Source of the DNA: Hoeflea_A sp965249925
GTDB lineage: Bacteria; Pseudomonadota; Alphaproteobacteria; Rhizobiales; Rhizobiaceae
Direction of reading: 5' to 3'
Length of the DNA: 64,000 nt
Assembly (NCBI GenBank): GCA_965249925.1
Contig: OZ252260.1
Span: 2,976,001-3,040,000, forward strand
Part shown: positions 37,001 through 45,300 of the stretch, piece after piece
How positions within the stretch are numbered: position 1 is the first letter of the stretch
How the letters are laid out: each line of letters opens with the position of its first letter
The notes under the pieces: model-generated
The model's database searches: none
What the model was told of the DNA's origin: nothing
The model's input: only the letters and a program-made list of their open reading frames with translations
Program-made: the position numbers and the translations under genes

Positions 37001-37480
37001 AGTAAGGGCGCCATTGCCCGCATTGCCGACGATGAAGTTCCCCGAGATGATGAGTTGCGAGTTGACCCCACCCTCACTGCCCGAGACCGTGATCGCGCCG
37101 TTGCTGCTCGCCTCGTCACCGATGGCAAGGTCGAAGAAGGTCAGCTCACCGCCTTCGAGAATCGACAGGGTGGCGGTGCCCGTGTCACCCACCGTAACGT
37201 TATTGACGATAGTGGGAGTGTTGGTCAATTCGGGGGCATTGGGTGAGGTCGTGTCGATCACGACGTCCTCGTTCGGCCCCGGCACGGTGGCTCCGGACCA
37301 GTTCGACCCGTCGAACCAGTCCGTCGACGTCGTACCCGTCCAGATCTCCTGGGCGGCCGCAGACGACCCGGCTTGGGCCACTAAGCAAATGGACAACGCT
37401 GCAACGGATTGATTCAGCGCTCTCCGCAATGTGCCTGTTTTCGAAATACGAACCGCTTGATGAAGAGCATGCAAAAACAT
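34001..37480 (-). CDS. Autotransporter (type Va) with premature amber stop near its C terminus
   Basis: 1159 residues from the ATG at 37480. A long signal peptide (about 45 residues; QSVAALSICLVAQAGSSAAAQ, cleavage near AAA-QE) precedes a passenger of many short beta-helix repeats (about residues 50-760) of the type VTVSGSGTTLTI / LHVGYEGKGTLDIQSGGTV (autotransporter-associated beta-strand family). The C-terminal domain (about 880-1159) is an autotransporter barrel: FAYGHGQPADDPPNAAWVSAYGGWSDVD, GAYGHANITQSG, FAEAGYEMQVNG, LGVRASRKLA. It stops at SAG, 18 codons before the real barrel end, so the last strand recognised by the Bam complex is missing. The gene looks poorer in G+C than its neighbours and lies between an rmuC fragment and intact rmuC, pointing to acquisition. 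Passenger function unknown. Confidence 0.88.
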   Translation of the reverse strand: MFLHALHQAVRISKTGTLRRALNQSVAALSICLVAQAGSSAAAQEIWTGTTSTDWFDGSNWSGATVPGPNEDVVIDTTSPNAPELTNTPTIVNNVTVGDTGTATLSILEGGELTFFDLAIGDEASSNGAITVSGSEGGVNSQLIISGNFIVGNAGNGALTVSDGGQVGVDQDLGSNLGLGIGSTAKVQVTGAGSALLAGGDLHVGVGGMAMLDIQSGATVNVTNSNTSLYIGEAVTGDGEVTVSGSGTTLTIAADTYVGDQGNGTLTVLTGGQVTSGGDGTDFFIGNAAGSVGNVLVSGTGSILSAQGDLHVGYEGKGTLDIQSGGTVAVIGSSGNLEIGKGSDGVGTVKVSGTGATLVTDKDIVLGVEGVGTLIVNSGGSLVVDDGNGEIELATSSGSQSTLVIGAPSGSAPLAPGTVSADRVIWKGIGSSLIVFNHTADETDNAVYDFDLPDASNISVEAGYTTFAGGTGPIGGELVIDGGTFRVIGQLVEGNTTVGDTGTGATLIVAEGGFVQNTVNFIAGNEAGSSGTVLVSGTGSRLEVGGVASDSNPAPVIGRDGTGTLIVANGGVFETKDTDDRIDLVIAENDGSIGLVAIGSPRGQSPAGPGTLEIDKVKFGDGAGTLLFNHSDDTGDYEFDRGIENNGTLQVEAGYTELSSDSSAFSGTTMISGGTLAVTDKLGGTVTVSGSGTLAGTGELSGAITVKSGGTIAPGTSVGTLKTGEVTFDTGSFFDVEIDSDGNSDLLDSDKIVTIDGGTVTVTADSYSDDATFTILTSENGTAGVFDSVSGSKVFVDYSLSYDGKDVLLRQLVARSFGSVATTANHRAVAGALDSTPTEHAVVQSLLDVETEEEARHAFDMLSGEIHASIKGVLMDGNRQITDAVNRRLTGTFSGPEATFAYGHGQPADDPPNAAWVSAYGGWSDVDSTANTAALDTDLGGIVAGLDREVGKIWRLGLLGAYGHANITQSGPSASATTDSYSAGVYGAAGSGAWHVNFGGLYSWHDIDSSRTVGFGRLSETLTASYDAQSWQLFAEAGYEMQVNGTGIQPFAGISFMQLDTDGYTESGGVAALTAASDSNSTTYTTLGVRASRKLAKAATLQVMAGWRHAFGDIDPTATLALTGGPPFVVTGAPIAQDALAVELGFDYAVSNRLTLSAG

Positions 37481-37621
37481 CAATCACCGCACCTTGTACT
37501 TCCGCCGAATCGGAGATTGACCTTAGTGTGCTCACCTGGGCAAGTAAAACGCTCTGTCCGTGATTGCGATGGTCTAGTCGCTGCTGCGCATCAAGTTAGG
37601 TTTCCATTGTATGATCCACCC

Positions 37622-37627
37622 ATTATA
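37622..37627 (-). promoter_or_regulatory. Consensus -10 box upstream of the autotransporter
   Basis: A perfect TATAAT on the minus strand, about 140 bases upstream of the ATG at 37480, in an A+T-rich 247-base gap. I see no convincing -35 element at the right spacing. Confidence 0.35.
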
Positions 37628-37730
37628 CCTGCGCCGTCACATTCGATTTGCCTTATCACAAACGACTCAAGCGATGATGTGCTCACCAGGATGATCGATA
37701 TTGGGCTGATGCTTCAACGGGCCATCCACC

Positions 37731-38993
37731 TCAGCCTCCCTCGCGGGCATGCAGGCGCAAGGGGCCGGTGTGTCCGGGAACCGACACCACCTTGCGATCC
37801 TCGGCTTGCGCCTGGCTGTCGACCGGTGCCGCATCCGGCGCTTCGATGTCGAGCGCTTCGATACGGGCGCCGCGTTTGGTCACCTTGTCGGCCGACGTGA
37901 GGATCTGGTCGATGTCGCGCTGCGCCTGGCCGAAATGCGTCTGCAGCTTGCGCACCCGCTCGTCGAGTCGCATGACGTCTTCCATCAGCCGCAACACCTC
38001 GCCCTGGATCAGATGCGCCTGTTCGCGCATGCGCGCGTCCTTGAGCACCGCCTGCACCACCTGCAGCGACAGCATCAGCAGCGACGGCGAGACGATGACG
38101 ACACGGGCCTTGTGCGCCTTCTGCACCACGCCCTCGAACTTCTCGTGGATCTCGGCGAAGATCGATTCCGACGGCACGAACATGAACGCCGTATCCTGCG
38201 TCTCGCCGCGGATCAGATACTTGTCGGCGATGTCCCGGACATGCACTTCCAGGTCGCGGCGGAATTGCGTGGCGCGCTGCTTCGCTCCATCGCCGTCGGC
38301 GGCGTCGCGGATGGCGTTCCAGGCTTCCAGCGGGAATTTCGCATCGACCACCAGCGCCGGGGCGTCATTAGGCATGTGGACCACACAGTCGGGCCGGGTT
38401 CCGTTCGACAGAGTCGGCTGGAAGGAATAGCCGCCGGTGGGCAGGCCGTCGGCGATGATCGCCTCCATGCGCGCCTGGCCGAACGCGCCGCGCGTCTGCT
38501 TGTTCGACAGGATCGCCTGCAGACCGACCACGTCCTTGGCCAGCGCCTGGATGTTGTTCTGCGCCGTGTCGATCACCGCCAGCCGTTCCTGCAGCCGGCT
38601 GAGGTTCTCATGCGTCGCCTTGGTCTGCTCGCTGATCGTCGTGCCGAGCCGCTGGCTCATGCCGTCCAGCCGCTCGTTGATGGTCCGGTTGAGCTCGTTC
38701 TGCCGGGTCCCGAACACTTCGGCGATCGTCGCCATGCGCCCCTGCATCTCGGCCTGGGCGCCCATCACGTCGGCGAAGCGCGCCTCCATCTCACGCGCCC
38801 GGGCATCGGCATGGGCCTGCGCTTCGGCGGCCATCGCCTGGCGCGACGCGGCCGCGCGCCGCGCAGCCACAATGCCGCCGATCAGGATGACGGCGAACAG
38901 ACCGCCTGCCGCCGCCAGCAACCCGCCGAGCGTGACAACGGTCTGGCCGAACTGCGCCACCGGCATGTCGAGTGAAAAGGAAACCGCATCCAT
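37731..38993 (-). CDS. rmuC: DNA recombination protein RmuC
   Basis: 420 residues. One N-terminal membrane segment (LLAAAGGLFAVILIGGIVAA), a coiled-coil region (about 45-150) and the RmuC nuclease-like domain (about 160-380) with GAFGQARMEAIIADGLP, CVVHMPNDAPALVVDAKFPLEAW and AFMFVPSESIFAEIHEKF. RmuC limits recombination between inverted repeats in E. coli. Its end (KRGARIEALDIEAPDAAPVD and LHAREGG) is partly duplicated at 33681-33813 and, more briefly, at 33036 and 33355. Divergent from def. Confidence 0.94.
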   Translation of the reverse strand: MDAVSFSLDMPVAQFGQTVVTLGGLLAAAGGLFAVILIGGIVAARRAAASRQAMAAEAQAHADARAREMEARFADVMGAQAEMQGRMATIAEVFGTRQNELNRTINERLDGMSQRLGTTISEQTKATHENLSRLQERLAVIDTAQNNIQALAKDVVGLQAILSNKQTRGAFGQARMEAIIADGLPTGGYSFQPTLSNGTRPDCVVHMPNDAPALVVDAKFPLEAWNAIRDAADGDGAKQRATQFRRDLEVHVRDIADKYLIRGETQDTAFMFVPSESIFAEIHEKFEGVVQKAHKARVVIVSPSLLMLSLQVVQAVLKDARMREQAHLIQGEVLRLMEDVMRLDERVRKLQTHFGQAQRDIDQILTSADKVTKRGARIEALDIEAPDAAPVDSQAQAEDRKVVSVPGHTGPLRLHAREGG

Positions 38994-39094
38994 CTGACAA
39001 GCTTAGCTGATTCGTGGATTTATACCAGATCAAAACAGGAACAAACATCGTGGATCGAATTGACCTCGCGGGCCTGAATGCTTAAGTGCAGGCC

Positions 39095-39619
39095 ATGACG
39101 ATCAAACCCATTCTGCTGCTTCCCGATCCCCTGCTGCGTGGTAAATCGGAACAGGTCGAGCGCGTCGACGACGACTTGCGCAAACTGGCCGACGACATGC
39201 TGGAGACCATGTATGATGCGCCCGGCATAGGCCTTGCTGCGCCGCAGGTCGGAATCTTACGCCGTCTGCTGGTCATCGACGTCTCCAAGGACGAGGAGGA
39301 GAAGGCGCCGATGGTGTTTATCAATCCGCAGGTCGTCGCCCGTTCCGAAGAGCGCGGCACCTACGAGGAGGGCTGCCTGTCGATCCCCGACTACTACGCC
39401 GAAGTCGAGCGGCCGGCCGCGGTGACGGTTGAGTATGTCGACCGTGAGGGCAAACAGCAAAGCGTCGAGGCCGACGGCCTGCTGGCGGTCTGCCTGCAGC
39501 ACGAGATCGATCATCTGAATGGCGTGCTGTTTATCGATCACATCTCCAAACTCAAGCGCGATATGGTGATCCGCAAGTTTACCAAGCTCGCCAAGAGCCG
39601 TAGCGTCGCCGAATTATAA
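39095..39619 (+). CDS. def: Peptide deformylase
   Basis: 174 residues. Removes the N-formyl group from new proteins. All three motifs are intact: GIGLAAPQVG, EEGCLSIP and QHEIDHLNG, whose Cys and two His bind the metal (Fe2+). ATG 39095 is chosen over a GTG at 39086 because MTIKPILLLPDPLLR is the family start. Followed by fmt, the enzyme that adds the formyl group. Confidence 0.96.
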   Translation: MTIKPILLLPDPLLRGKSEQVERVDDDLRKLADDMLETMYDAPGIGLAAPQVGILRRLLVIDVSKDEEEKAPMVFINPQVVARSEERGTYEEGCLSIPDYYAEVERPAAVTVEYVDREGKQQSVEADGLLAVCLQHEIDHLNGVLFIDHISKLKRDMVIRKFTKLAKSRSVAEL

Positions 39620-39652
39620 CGGCCACAGCCGGCCCGTTCGGGGAGTCATCCA

Positions 39653-40582
39653 TTGCGCATCGTTTTCATGGGCACTCCGGATTTCGCGGTTCCGACGCTG
39701 GTGGCGTTGGCCGGCTACGGCCACGAGATCGTCGCCGTCTACACCCAGCCGCCGCGCCCCGCCGGACGCCGCGGGCTTGAGCCGGTCAAATCGCCGGTGC
39801 ACCGGCAGGCCGAGGTGTTCGGCCTTCCGGTGTGTACGCCGGCATCGCTGAAGGACGCACAGGCGCAAAATGACTTCGCCGCACTCGACGCCGATGTCGC
39901 CGTTGTCGTCGCCTACGGGCTGCTGCTGCCGGATGCGGTGCTGCAGGGTACCCGGCTTGGCTGCTACAACGGCCACGCCTCGCTGCTGCCGCGCTGGCGC
40001 GGTGCCGCGCCGATCCAGCGGGCCATCATGGCAGGCGATACCGAAACCGGCATCATGGTGATGAAGATGGAGGCCGGGCTGGACACCGGCCCCATCGCTA
40101 TGGAAGAGCGGGTGGCCATCGGATCCGACATGACCGCCGGCGAACTGCATGACCAATTGATGCATATCGGTGCCGACTTGATGCAGCGCGCGATGGCGGC
40201 GCTGGAGCGCGATTCGCTGACCCTGACGCCGCAGCCGGACGAGGGCGTCGTTTACGCCCGCAAGATCAGCAAGGACGAGACCCGCATCGATTTTGCAAAG
40301 CCGGCTCTCGATGTGCACAACCACATCCGCGGCCTGTCTCCGGTGCCCGGCGCCTGGTGCGAGATGGCGTTTAACGGCAAGCCCGAGCGTGTCAAGGTGC
40401 TGCTGACGCGGCCCGAAAAGGCGGGCGGCACGCCGGGCACCGTGCTCGACGATCGATTGGCCATCGCCTGCGGTGACGGCAGCGTGCGGCCGCTGCGTCT
40501 GCAGAAGGCCGGTGGCAAGCCGCTTGATCTGGACACCTTCCTGCGCGGCAATCCCATCGCGTCGGGTACGGCGCTGATCTGA
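39653..40582 (+). CDS. fmt: Methionyl-tRNA formyltransferase
   Basis: 309 residues. Uses 10-formyl-THF to formylate Met-tRNAi. Starts at a TTG (39653, MRIVFMGTPDFAVPTL), with GGGGAG upstream; no ATG fits. Seen: GCYNGHASLLPRWRGAAPIQ with the catalytic Asn/His, the later MKMEAGLDTGPIAMEE, and the C-terminal OB-like domain. Stop overlaps the truA start (TGATG). Confidence 0.96.
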   Translation: MRIVFMGTPDFAVPTLVALAGYGHEIVAVYTQPPRPAGRRGLEPVKSPVHRQAEVFGLPVCTPASLKDAQAQNDFAALDADVAVVVAYGLLLPDAVLQGTRLGCYNGHASLLPRWRGAAPIQRAIMAGDTETGIMVMKMEAGLDTGPIAMEERVAIGSDMTAGELHDQLMHIGADLMQRAMAALERDSLTLTPQPDEGVVYARKISKDETRIDFAKPALDVHNHIRGLSPVPGAWCEMAFNGKPERVKVLLTRPEKAGGTPGTVLDDRLAIACGDGSVRPLRLQKAGGKPLDLDTFLRGNPIASGTALI

Positions 40583-41340
40583 TGCCGCGCTACAAGCTGA
40601 CCATCGAATATGACGGCACGCCGTATGTCGGCTGGCAGCGTCAGGAAAACGGGCGATCGGTGCAGGGCGCCATTGAGGCAGCGGCCGCAAAACTCTGCGG
40701 GCACGCCGTCTCGGTGCGTGGTGCCGGCCGTACCGACGCCGGCGTGCATGCGCTCGGCCAGGTCGCCCATGCCGATTTCGAAAAGGCCTGGCCCGCCGAT
40801 ACGGTGCGGGATGCGGTGAACGCGCATCTCGGCCAGGCGGGCGAGCGGATCGTCATCCTCGCCGTGGCGGTTGTCGACGATACGTTCGATGCGCGTTTTT
40901 CGGCGATCCGCCGCCATTATCGCTACCGCATGATCAATCGCCGCACGCCGCTGGCGCTGGAGCGCAATCGGGCGCTGTGGGTGCCGAAACCGCTGGACGC
41001 GGACGCCATGCATGCGGCAGCGCAATGGCTGGTGGGACGGCATGATTTCACCACCTTTCGCTCCGCCCAGTGCCAGGCGAACAGCCCGGTGCGCACGCTC
41101 GACCGCCTTGACGTGGAGCGCGACGGCGAACGCGTCGACATCTTCGCCTCGGCGCTGTCTTTCCTGCACAACCAGATCCGCTCGTTCGCCGGTACCTTGC
41201 GGCTGGTGGGCGAGGGCGCCTGGCCGCCTGACGACGTCGCCGCGGCGCTCGCCGCCCAAGACCGCGCCGCCTGCGGCCCGGTCGCCGGCCCCGAGGGTCT
41301 TTATTTCATGCGGGTCGATTACCCGGCCGAGGACGGTTGA
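40582..41340 (+). CDS. truA: tRNA pseudouridine(38-40) synthase
   Basis: 252 residues. Modifies the anticodon stem-loop. Catalytic Asp in VRGAGRTDAGVHALGQVAH; other family motifs are YDGTPYVGWQRQENGRSVQG, RHYRYRMINR and FLHNQIRSFAGTLRLVGEG. Overlaps fmt by one base; the next gene begins one base after its stop. Confidence 0.96.
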   Translation: MPRYKLTIEYDGTPYVGWQRQENGRSVQGAIEAAAAKLCGHAVSVRGAGRTDAGVHALGQVAHADFEKAWPADTVRDAVNAHLGQAGERIVILAVAVVDDTFDARFSAIRRHYRYRMINRRTPLALERNRALWVPKPLDADAMHAAAQWLVGRHDFTTFRSAQCQANSPVRTLDRLDVERDGERVDIFASALSFLHNQIRSFAGTLRLVGEGAWPPDDVAAALAAQDRAACGPVAGPEGLYFMRVDYPAEDG

Positions 41341-41341
41341 G

Positions 41342-42004
41342 ATGGGCAATGCCGCGTACGAGCTGGACCGTTTCGGTCGCGCCTGGTTTCGCGCTGTCCT
41401 GGACAACAACGATCTCGAACCGCTGGATGCGCTCGGGACGCCCGGTGGACCGGGCACCCGGATCGGCACCACGAAATTCGACAGCAGCGTGATCGGAAAC
41501 AACGGATCCCTGGCGGGTGTTCTATCGCAACTTCAGCAAGGCATGCGCGCGGTTCGTCTGGTGATGTTCAACAAAACGCCGGAGTGCAACTGGGGCGTTC
41601 CCTGGCATCAGGACCGGACGATCACGGTACAAAAAAAGGCGAATGTGCAGGAATTCCGGAATTGGTCAAGAAAAGCAGGCGTTTGGCACTGTGAGCCGCC
41701 AGAAAGAATCCTGGAATCCATGCTGTTCGTTCGTATCCACCTCGACGATGTGGATGTCACCGGCGGAGCCATGGAAGTCGCGCTCGGAAGCCATCGTGCC
41801 GGTGTTGTGGCCGCCGCAGATGCGGAACGCGTAGCGGCAGACTGCGACACCGAAATTTGCACGGCGAAGCGCGGTGACGTGCTGGTCCTTAAAATGTTGA
41901 TGCTACATCGCTCCAAACCCGCCGTGCACGCGGCGGCCAGGCGGGTCGTCAGGATCGATTATGCCAGCGCCGATCTGCCGCACCCACTGGATTGGAGCGC
42001 GTAA
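41342..42004 (+). CDS. Fe(II)/2-oxoglutarate oxygenase-like protein, phytanoyl-CoA dioxygenase (PhyH) family
   Basis: 220 residues. Visible iron-binding pattern: VPWHQDRTI (HxD) and a distal His in LMLHRSKPAVHAAARRVVRIDYA, with an Arg that could bind 2-oxoglutarate. ESMLFVRIHLDDVDVTGGAM and EVALGSHRAGVV are typical PhyH strand segments before the distal His. Starts one base after truA, so it is cotranscribed with def-fmt-truA. Substrate unknown; small hydroxylases of this type act on lipids, amino acids or antibiotics. Its codon use in the middle is less G+C-rich than truA. Confidence 0.75.
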   Translation: MGNAAYELDRFGRAWFRAVLDNNDLEPLDALGTPGGPGTRIGTTKFDSSVIGNNGSLAGVLSQLQQGMRAVRLVMFNKTPECNWGVPWHQDRTITVQKKANVQEFRNWSRKAGVWHCEPPERILESMLFVRIHLDDVDVTGGAMEVALGSHRAGVVAAADAERVAADCDTEICTAKRGDVLVLKMLMLHRSKPAVHAAARRVVRIDYASADLPHPLDWSA

Positions 42005-42006
42005 CG

Positions 42007-42582
42007 TCAGCCGATCAGCTGGACGGTCAGCAGGGCGACGGCATGGGTGATGACGATCAGGCCGATGGCCAGCATGCCGTCGTCGTTGAGGGCGATCCGG
42101 TATACGCGGAACGACACGAACAGCACCGCGGCGAGCAGCAGCATCATGACCAGGAACACCAGGTCGTTGGTGCCACCCAGCGCGCTCGCCAGCATGACCG
42201 CGGCCGCCGTCGCGTAGGAAACCGGCAGCGACAGCCAGTTTGCGGCGATCACCCATTGGGCGAAGCGGTTGGTCATGTTGAGCGGTCGGGCCAGCGCCGC
42301 GACGACCGCCAGCGACAGGACGAGGGCGACCGCGTCGCCCAGCGCGGCCCGCGCGATGTAACCGATGCCGGCTTCCGCATTGGGGTTCTCGGCCAGATAC
42401 AGGCTGCGGTCGAACAGCCAGAAATAGGCATAGGCGGGCAACGCGTAGAAGACGGCCCAGAAGGAGCGCCAGAAGCCGCGGGTCGACAGATCGAACCGCG
42501 ACAGCCCGCGCCGCTCGCCGCGCGCCATGTCGGCGATGCCGCCGACATAGTAGACGACTTCGTCAGGCGCCGGCATTGTCAT
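42007..42582 (-). CDS. Inner-membrane protein of unknown function
   Basis: 191 residues from the ATG at 42582 (overlapping dapE by 20 bp). The N-terminal about 45 residues are soluble and charged (DEVVYYVGGIADMARGERRG), followed by hydrophobic segments at about 40-60, 82-105, 110-135, 138-160 and 170-190, so probably five helices. I do not recognise the family. It is last in the dapD-DUF805-dapE operon; proteins like this often accompany dapE in alphaproteobacteria, but no function is known to me. Confidence 0.8.
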   Translation of the reverse strand: MTMPAPDEVVYYVGGIADMARGERRGLSRFDLSTRGFWRSFWAVFYALPAYAYFWLFDRSLYLAENPNAEAGIGYIARAALGDAVALVLSLAVVAALARPLNMTNRFAQWVIAANWLSLPVSYATAAAVMLASALGGTNDLVFLVMMLLLAAVLFVSFRVYRIALNDDGMLAIGLIVITHAVALLTVQLIG

Positions 42583-43762
42583 GGTCGAACCACCGTCGAA
42601 TGACCTCGCCATAGACCGCAGTCAGGCCATCCAGATCGGCAAGCGACACGCGCTCGTCGACCTGATGCATCGTCTGGCTGACAAGTCCGAATTCGACGAC
42701 CGGGCAATAGTCCTTCACAAAGCGGGCATCCGACGTGCCGCCGGTCGTCGATATGTCCGGGATCAGGCCCGTCACCGCCTGCGCCGCGCCGCGTACGGTT
42801 TCGATCAGCCGTTCGTCATGGGTCAGGAATACGTCGGCCGAACGCGGCATCCAGTCCACGGCGAAATGCGCTGGCTCCCGCCCCGGACGATATCGGTCGT
42901 CATGGGCAGCCTGTTGCAGCCGGCGGTCGATTTCGGCCTTCAGGCTCTCGGCCGTCCACAGGTCGCTGAAGCGGATGTTCAAGGTTGCCGTGGCCCGGGC
43001 CGGAATCACGTTGTGAACCGGATTGCCGATGTCGATGCTGGCGATTTCCAGATTGGTCGGCGAGAAGTGTGCCGATCCCTGATCCAGCGCCGGGTCGAGC
43101 AGGCTGCCAAGCAGCGGCAACAGCGCGCGCACCGGATTGTCGGCGCGGTGCGGATAGGCGACATGCCCTTGTGTACCATGGACAACGAGGCGGCCGTTCA
43201 GTGACCCGCGACGGCCGACTTTGATCATATCGCCCAGTCGCTGGCTGTTGCTCGGCTCGCCGACGATGCAAGCGTCCCAGCGCTCGCCGCGTTGCGCCGC
43301 CCATTGCAGGAGTTTCTCCGTCCCGTTGATCGAAACGCCTTCTTCGTCACCGGTGATCAGCAGCGACATGGATCCCGGCGGCGGTCCGTCGGCGTCGATA
43401 TGTCGGGCGATGGCAGCAATGAAGCAGGCAATACTGCCTTTCATATCGACGGCGCCGCGACCGAAAAGCAGGCCGTCGTCAATCTCGGCGGCAAAAGGCG
43501 GGTGCGACCAGTCTTTCGCATCGCCCTCCGGCACCACATCCGTATGGCCGGCGAACATCAGATGCGGACCGTCGGTGCCGAGCCGCGCATAAAGATTTTC
43601 GACCGGCTCGGTCCCCGCTTCCTCGAACAGGATCCGATCAACCGCAAAGCCAATCCCGGTCAGCGCCTGTTCCAGCACGGTCAACGATCCGGCTTCCTTC
43701 GGGGTCACCGATGGACAGCGGATCAGCGCAGCCAGGAGCTTCACCGGATCGCTTGCCCTCAT
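42563..43762 (-). CDS. dapE: Succinyl-diaminopimelate desuccinylase
   Basis: 399 residues, slightly longer than E. coli DapE. Lysine/DAP pathway; dizinc M20 amidohydrolase. Metal and catalytic residues seen in FAGHTDVVPEGD, FGRGAVDMKGSIACF, ITGDEEGVSINGT, CIVGEPSN and TTGGTSDARFVKDY; also NPVHNVIPARATATLNIRF. Start overlaps the DUF805 stop by 4 bases. Acts after DapD and DapC; dapD is encoded just upstream in the same operon. Confidence 0.95.
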   Translation of the reverse strand: MRASDPVKLLAALIRCPSVTPKEAGSLTVLEQALTGIGFAVDRILFEEAGTEPVENLYARLGTDGPHLMFAGHTDVVPEGDAKDWSHPPFAAEIDDGLLFGRGAVDMKGSIACFIAAIARHIDADGPPPGSMSLLITGDEEGVSINGTEKLLQWAAQRGERWDACIVGEPSNSQRLGDMIKVGRRGSLNGRLVVHGTQGHVAYPHRADNPVRALLPLLGSLLDPALDQGSAHFSPTNLEIASIDIGNPVHNVIPARATATLNIRFSDLWTAESLKAEIDRRLQQAAHDDRYRPGREPAHFAVDWMPRSADVFLTHDERLIETVRGAAQAVTGLIPDISTTGGTSDARFVKDYCPVVEFGLVSQTMHQVDERVSLADLDGLTAVYGEVIRRWFDHDNAGA

Positions 43763-44181
43763 GTCCGATTTCCTTTCGGCCGGTTGGTTTCATCGCCGTA
43801 GTCGTTGGGTCCGGCCGTGCCGGGCCAGAGACACATGACCAGCATGGCGATCGGCGAGACCGCCGGCACGAAAATGCAGATGGCGACGGGCCCCGGTATG
43901 TTGAAATCGTGCAGCCGCTTGACGGCCATAGCGGTGCAGGACCACAGGGTGAACCCCGATAACACCATCAGGAAGATGAACCACGGCCCGACCCAGAAGC
44001 TGTCCTCGGGCAGGCTGGCGATCTGGCTGACGGCGCCCGCTGACAAAGCCACCAGGAACAGCGTGCCGAGGATGTAAGGCAAGCGGCCGATGCGCCCCGA
44101 GAAGCCCAGAAAAAACCAGCGCATATCCGCACCGGCGGCGCCGGGCTTGGAACTCAGATCTGGCAATTGCCGGTCGTCCAT
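43759..44181 (-). CDS. DUF805 membrane protein
   Basis: 140 residues from ATG 44181. DUF805 pattern: MRWFFLGFSGRIGRLPYILGTL, then AVKRLHDFNIPGPVAIC and GLNDYGDE-like ending (seen as AGPNDYGDE). About four membrane helices. It lies between dapD and dapE, a common alphaproteobacterial placement, with a 4-base overlap with dapE. Function unknown. The extra 19 residues before MRWFF may or may not be translated. Confidence 0.85.
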   Translation of the reverse strand: MDDRQLPDLSSKPGAAGADMRWFFLGFSGRIGRLPYILGTLFLVALSAGAVSQIASLPEDSFWVGPWFIFLMVLSGFTLWSCTAMAVKRLHDFNIPGPVAICIFVPAVSPIAMLVMCLWPGTAGPNDYGDETNRPKGNRT

Positions 44182-44212
44182 CGTCCCTGATCGAAGTTGG
44201 CCGCAACTTGCT

Positions 44213-45070
44213 CTAGTCGCGCAGCAGCTCGTTGATGGCGGTTTTCGCGCGGGTCTTTTCATCCACTCGCTTGACGATGACCGCGCAGTAAAGATGTGGC
44301 GCGGTCCGGTTTCCGGCGCTTTGCACGCTGCCCGGCATCGATCCGGCCACCACAACGGAATAGGGTGGAACCTCTCCATAGAACACGTCGCCGGTCTCGC
44401 GGTCGACAATTTTCGTCGACTGGCCGATGAAGACGCCCATGCCGAGGACCGAACCTTCACGCACGATGCAGCCCTCGACGACTTCCGAACGGGCGCCGAT
44501 GAAGCAATTGTCCTCGATCACCACCGGTCCGGCCTGCAGCGGTTCGAGCACGCCACCGATGCCGACGCCGCCCGACAGATGCACGTGCTTGCCGATCTGC
44601 GCACAGGATCCGACGGTCGCCCATGTGTCGACCATGGTTCCCTCGTCCACATAAGCACCGAGATTGACGAAGCTCGGCATCAGCACGACGTTGGGCGCGA
44701 CAAAGGCGCTGCGACGAACGGTGCAATTGGGCACGGCGCGAAAGCCGGCTTTTTCGAATTCGTGGGTGCTCCAGCCGTCGAATTTCGACGGCACCTTGTC
44801 CCACCAGACGGCCTCGCCGGGCCCGCCGCGGATGATGTCCATGGGGTTGAGCCGGAAGGACAGGAGCACGGCCTTTTTTAGCCATTGATTGACATGCCAA
44901 TTGCCGTCTTCACCTTTTTCGGCGACCCGTACCACGCCGTGATCCAGCAGGTTCAGTGCCTCGTCAACCGCTTCGCGGATCTCGCCGCGCGTGCTGACCG
45001 CAATGCTGTCACGGTTTTCGAAAGCCGCATCAATGGTTGCTTCGAGGCCGGCTAGGTCTGGTTTATGCAT
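44213..45070 (-). CDS. dapD: 2,3,4,5-tetrahydropyridine-2,6-dicarboxylate N-succinyltransferase
   Basis: 285 residues. Left-handed beta-helix hexapeptide-repeat enzyme of lysine/DAP synthesis. Seen: WLKKAVLLSFRLND-type segment (here LNPMD), GFRAVPNCTVRRSAFVAPNV, VNLGAYVDEGTMVDTWATVG, CAQIGKHVHLSGGVGIGGVL and GARSEVVEGCIVREGSVLGM, the usual succinyl-CoA and catalytic segments. First gene of dapD-DUF805-dapE. Divergent from the LOG-family gene across 230 bases holding a short palindrome (ACACT-TT-AGTGT, about 45102-45113). Confidence 0.96.
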   Translation of the reverse strand: MHKPDLAGLEATIDAAFENRDSIAVSTRGEIREAVDEALNLLDHGVVRVAEKGEDGNWHVNQWLKKAVLLSFRLNPMDIIRGGPGEAVWWDKVPSKFDGWSTHEFEKAGFRAVPNCTVRRSAFVAPNVVLMPSFVNLGAYVDEGTMVDTWATVGSCAQIGKHVHLSGGVGIGGVLEPLQAGPVVIEDNCFIGARSEVVEGCIVREGSVLGMGVFIGQSTKIVDRETGDVFYGEVPPYSVVVAGSMPGSVQSAGNRTAPHLYCAVIVKRVDEKTRAKTAINELLRD

Positions 45071-45300
45071 GTTGGGTCCTTGGGATTATTCCTTAACGGT
45101 CACACTTTAGTGTAGTGGCAAGCCTTGTTGCCCCCCGGCGTTGGCATAGTCTTCAGGTTTGGCCCGTTTGGTATGACCTGCCCGCTGGCGATGTTGGAGC
45201 CTGTGTCGATCGACGAGGGTGGACATGCTCTAAAAGACGAAAGGCGAGGCGTCAATCGGCGCGGAGAAAACGGAAGGCGATTGAGAGTGAAAGTGGTCAA

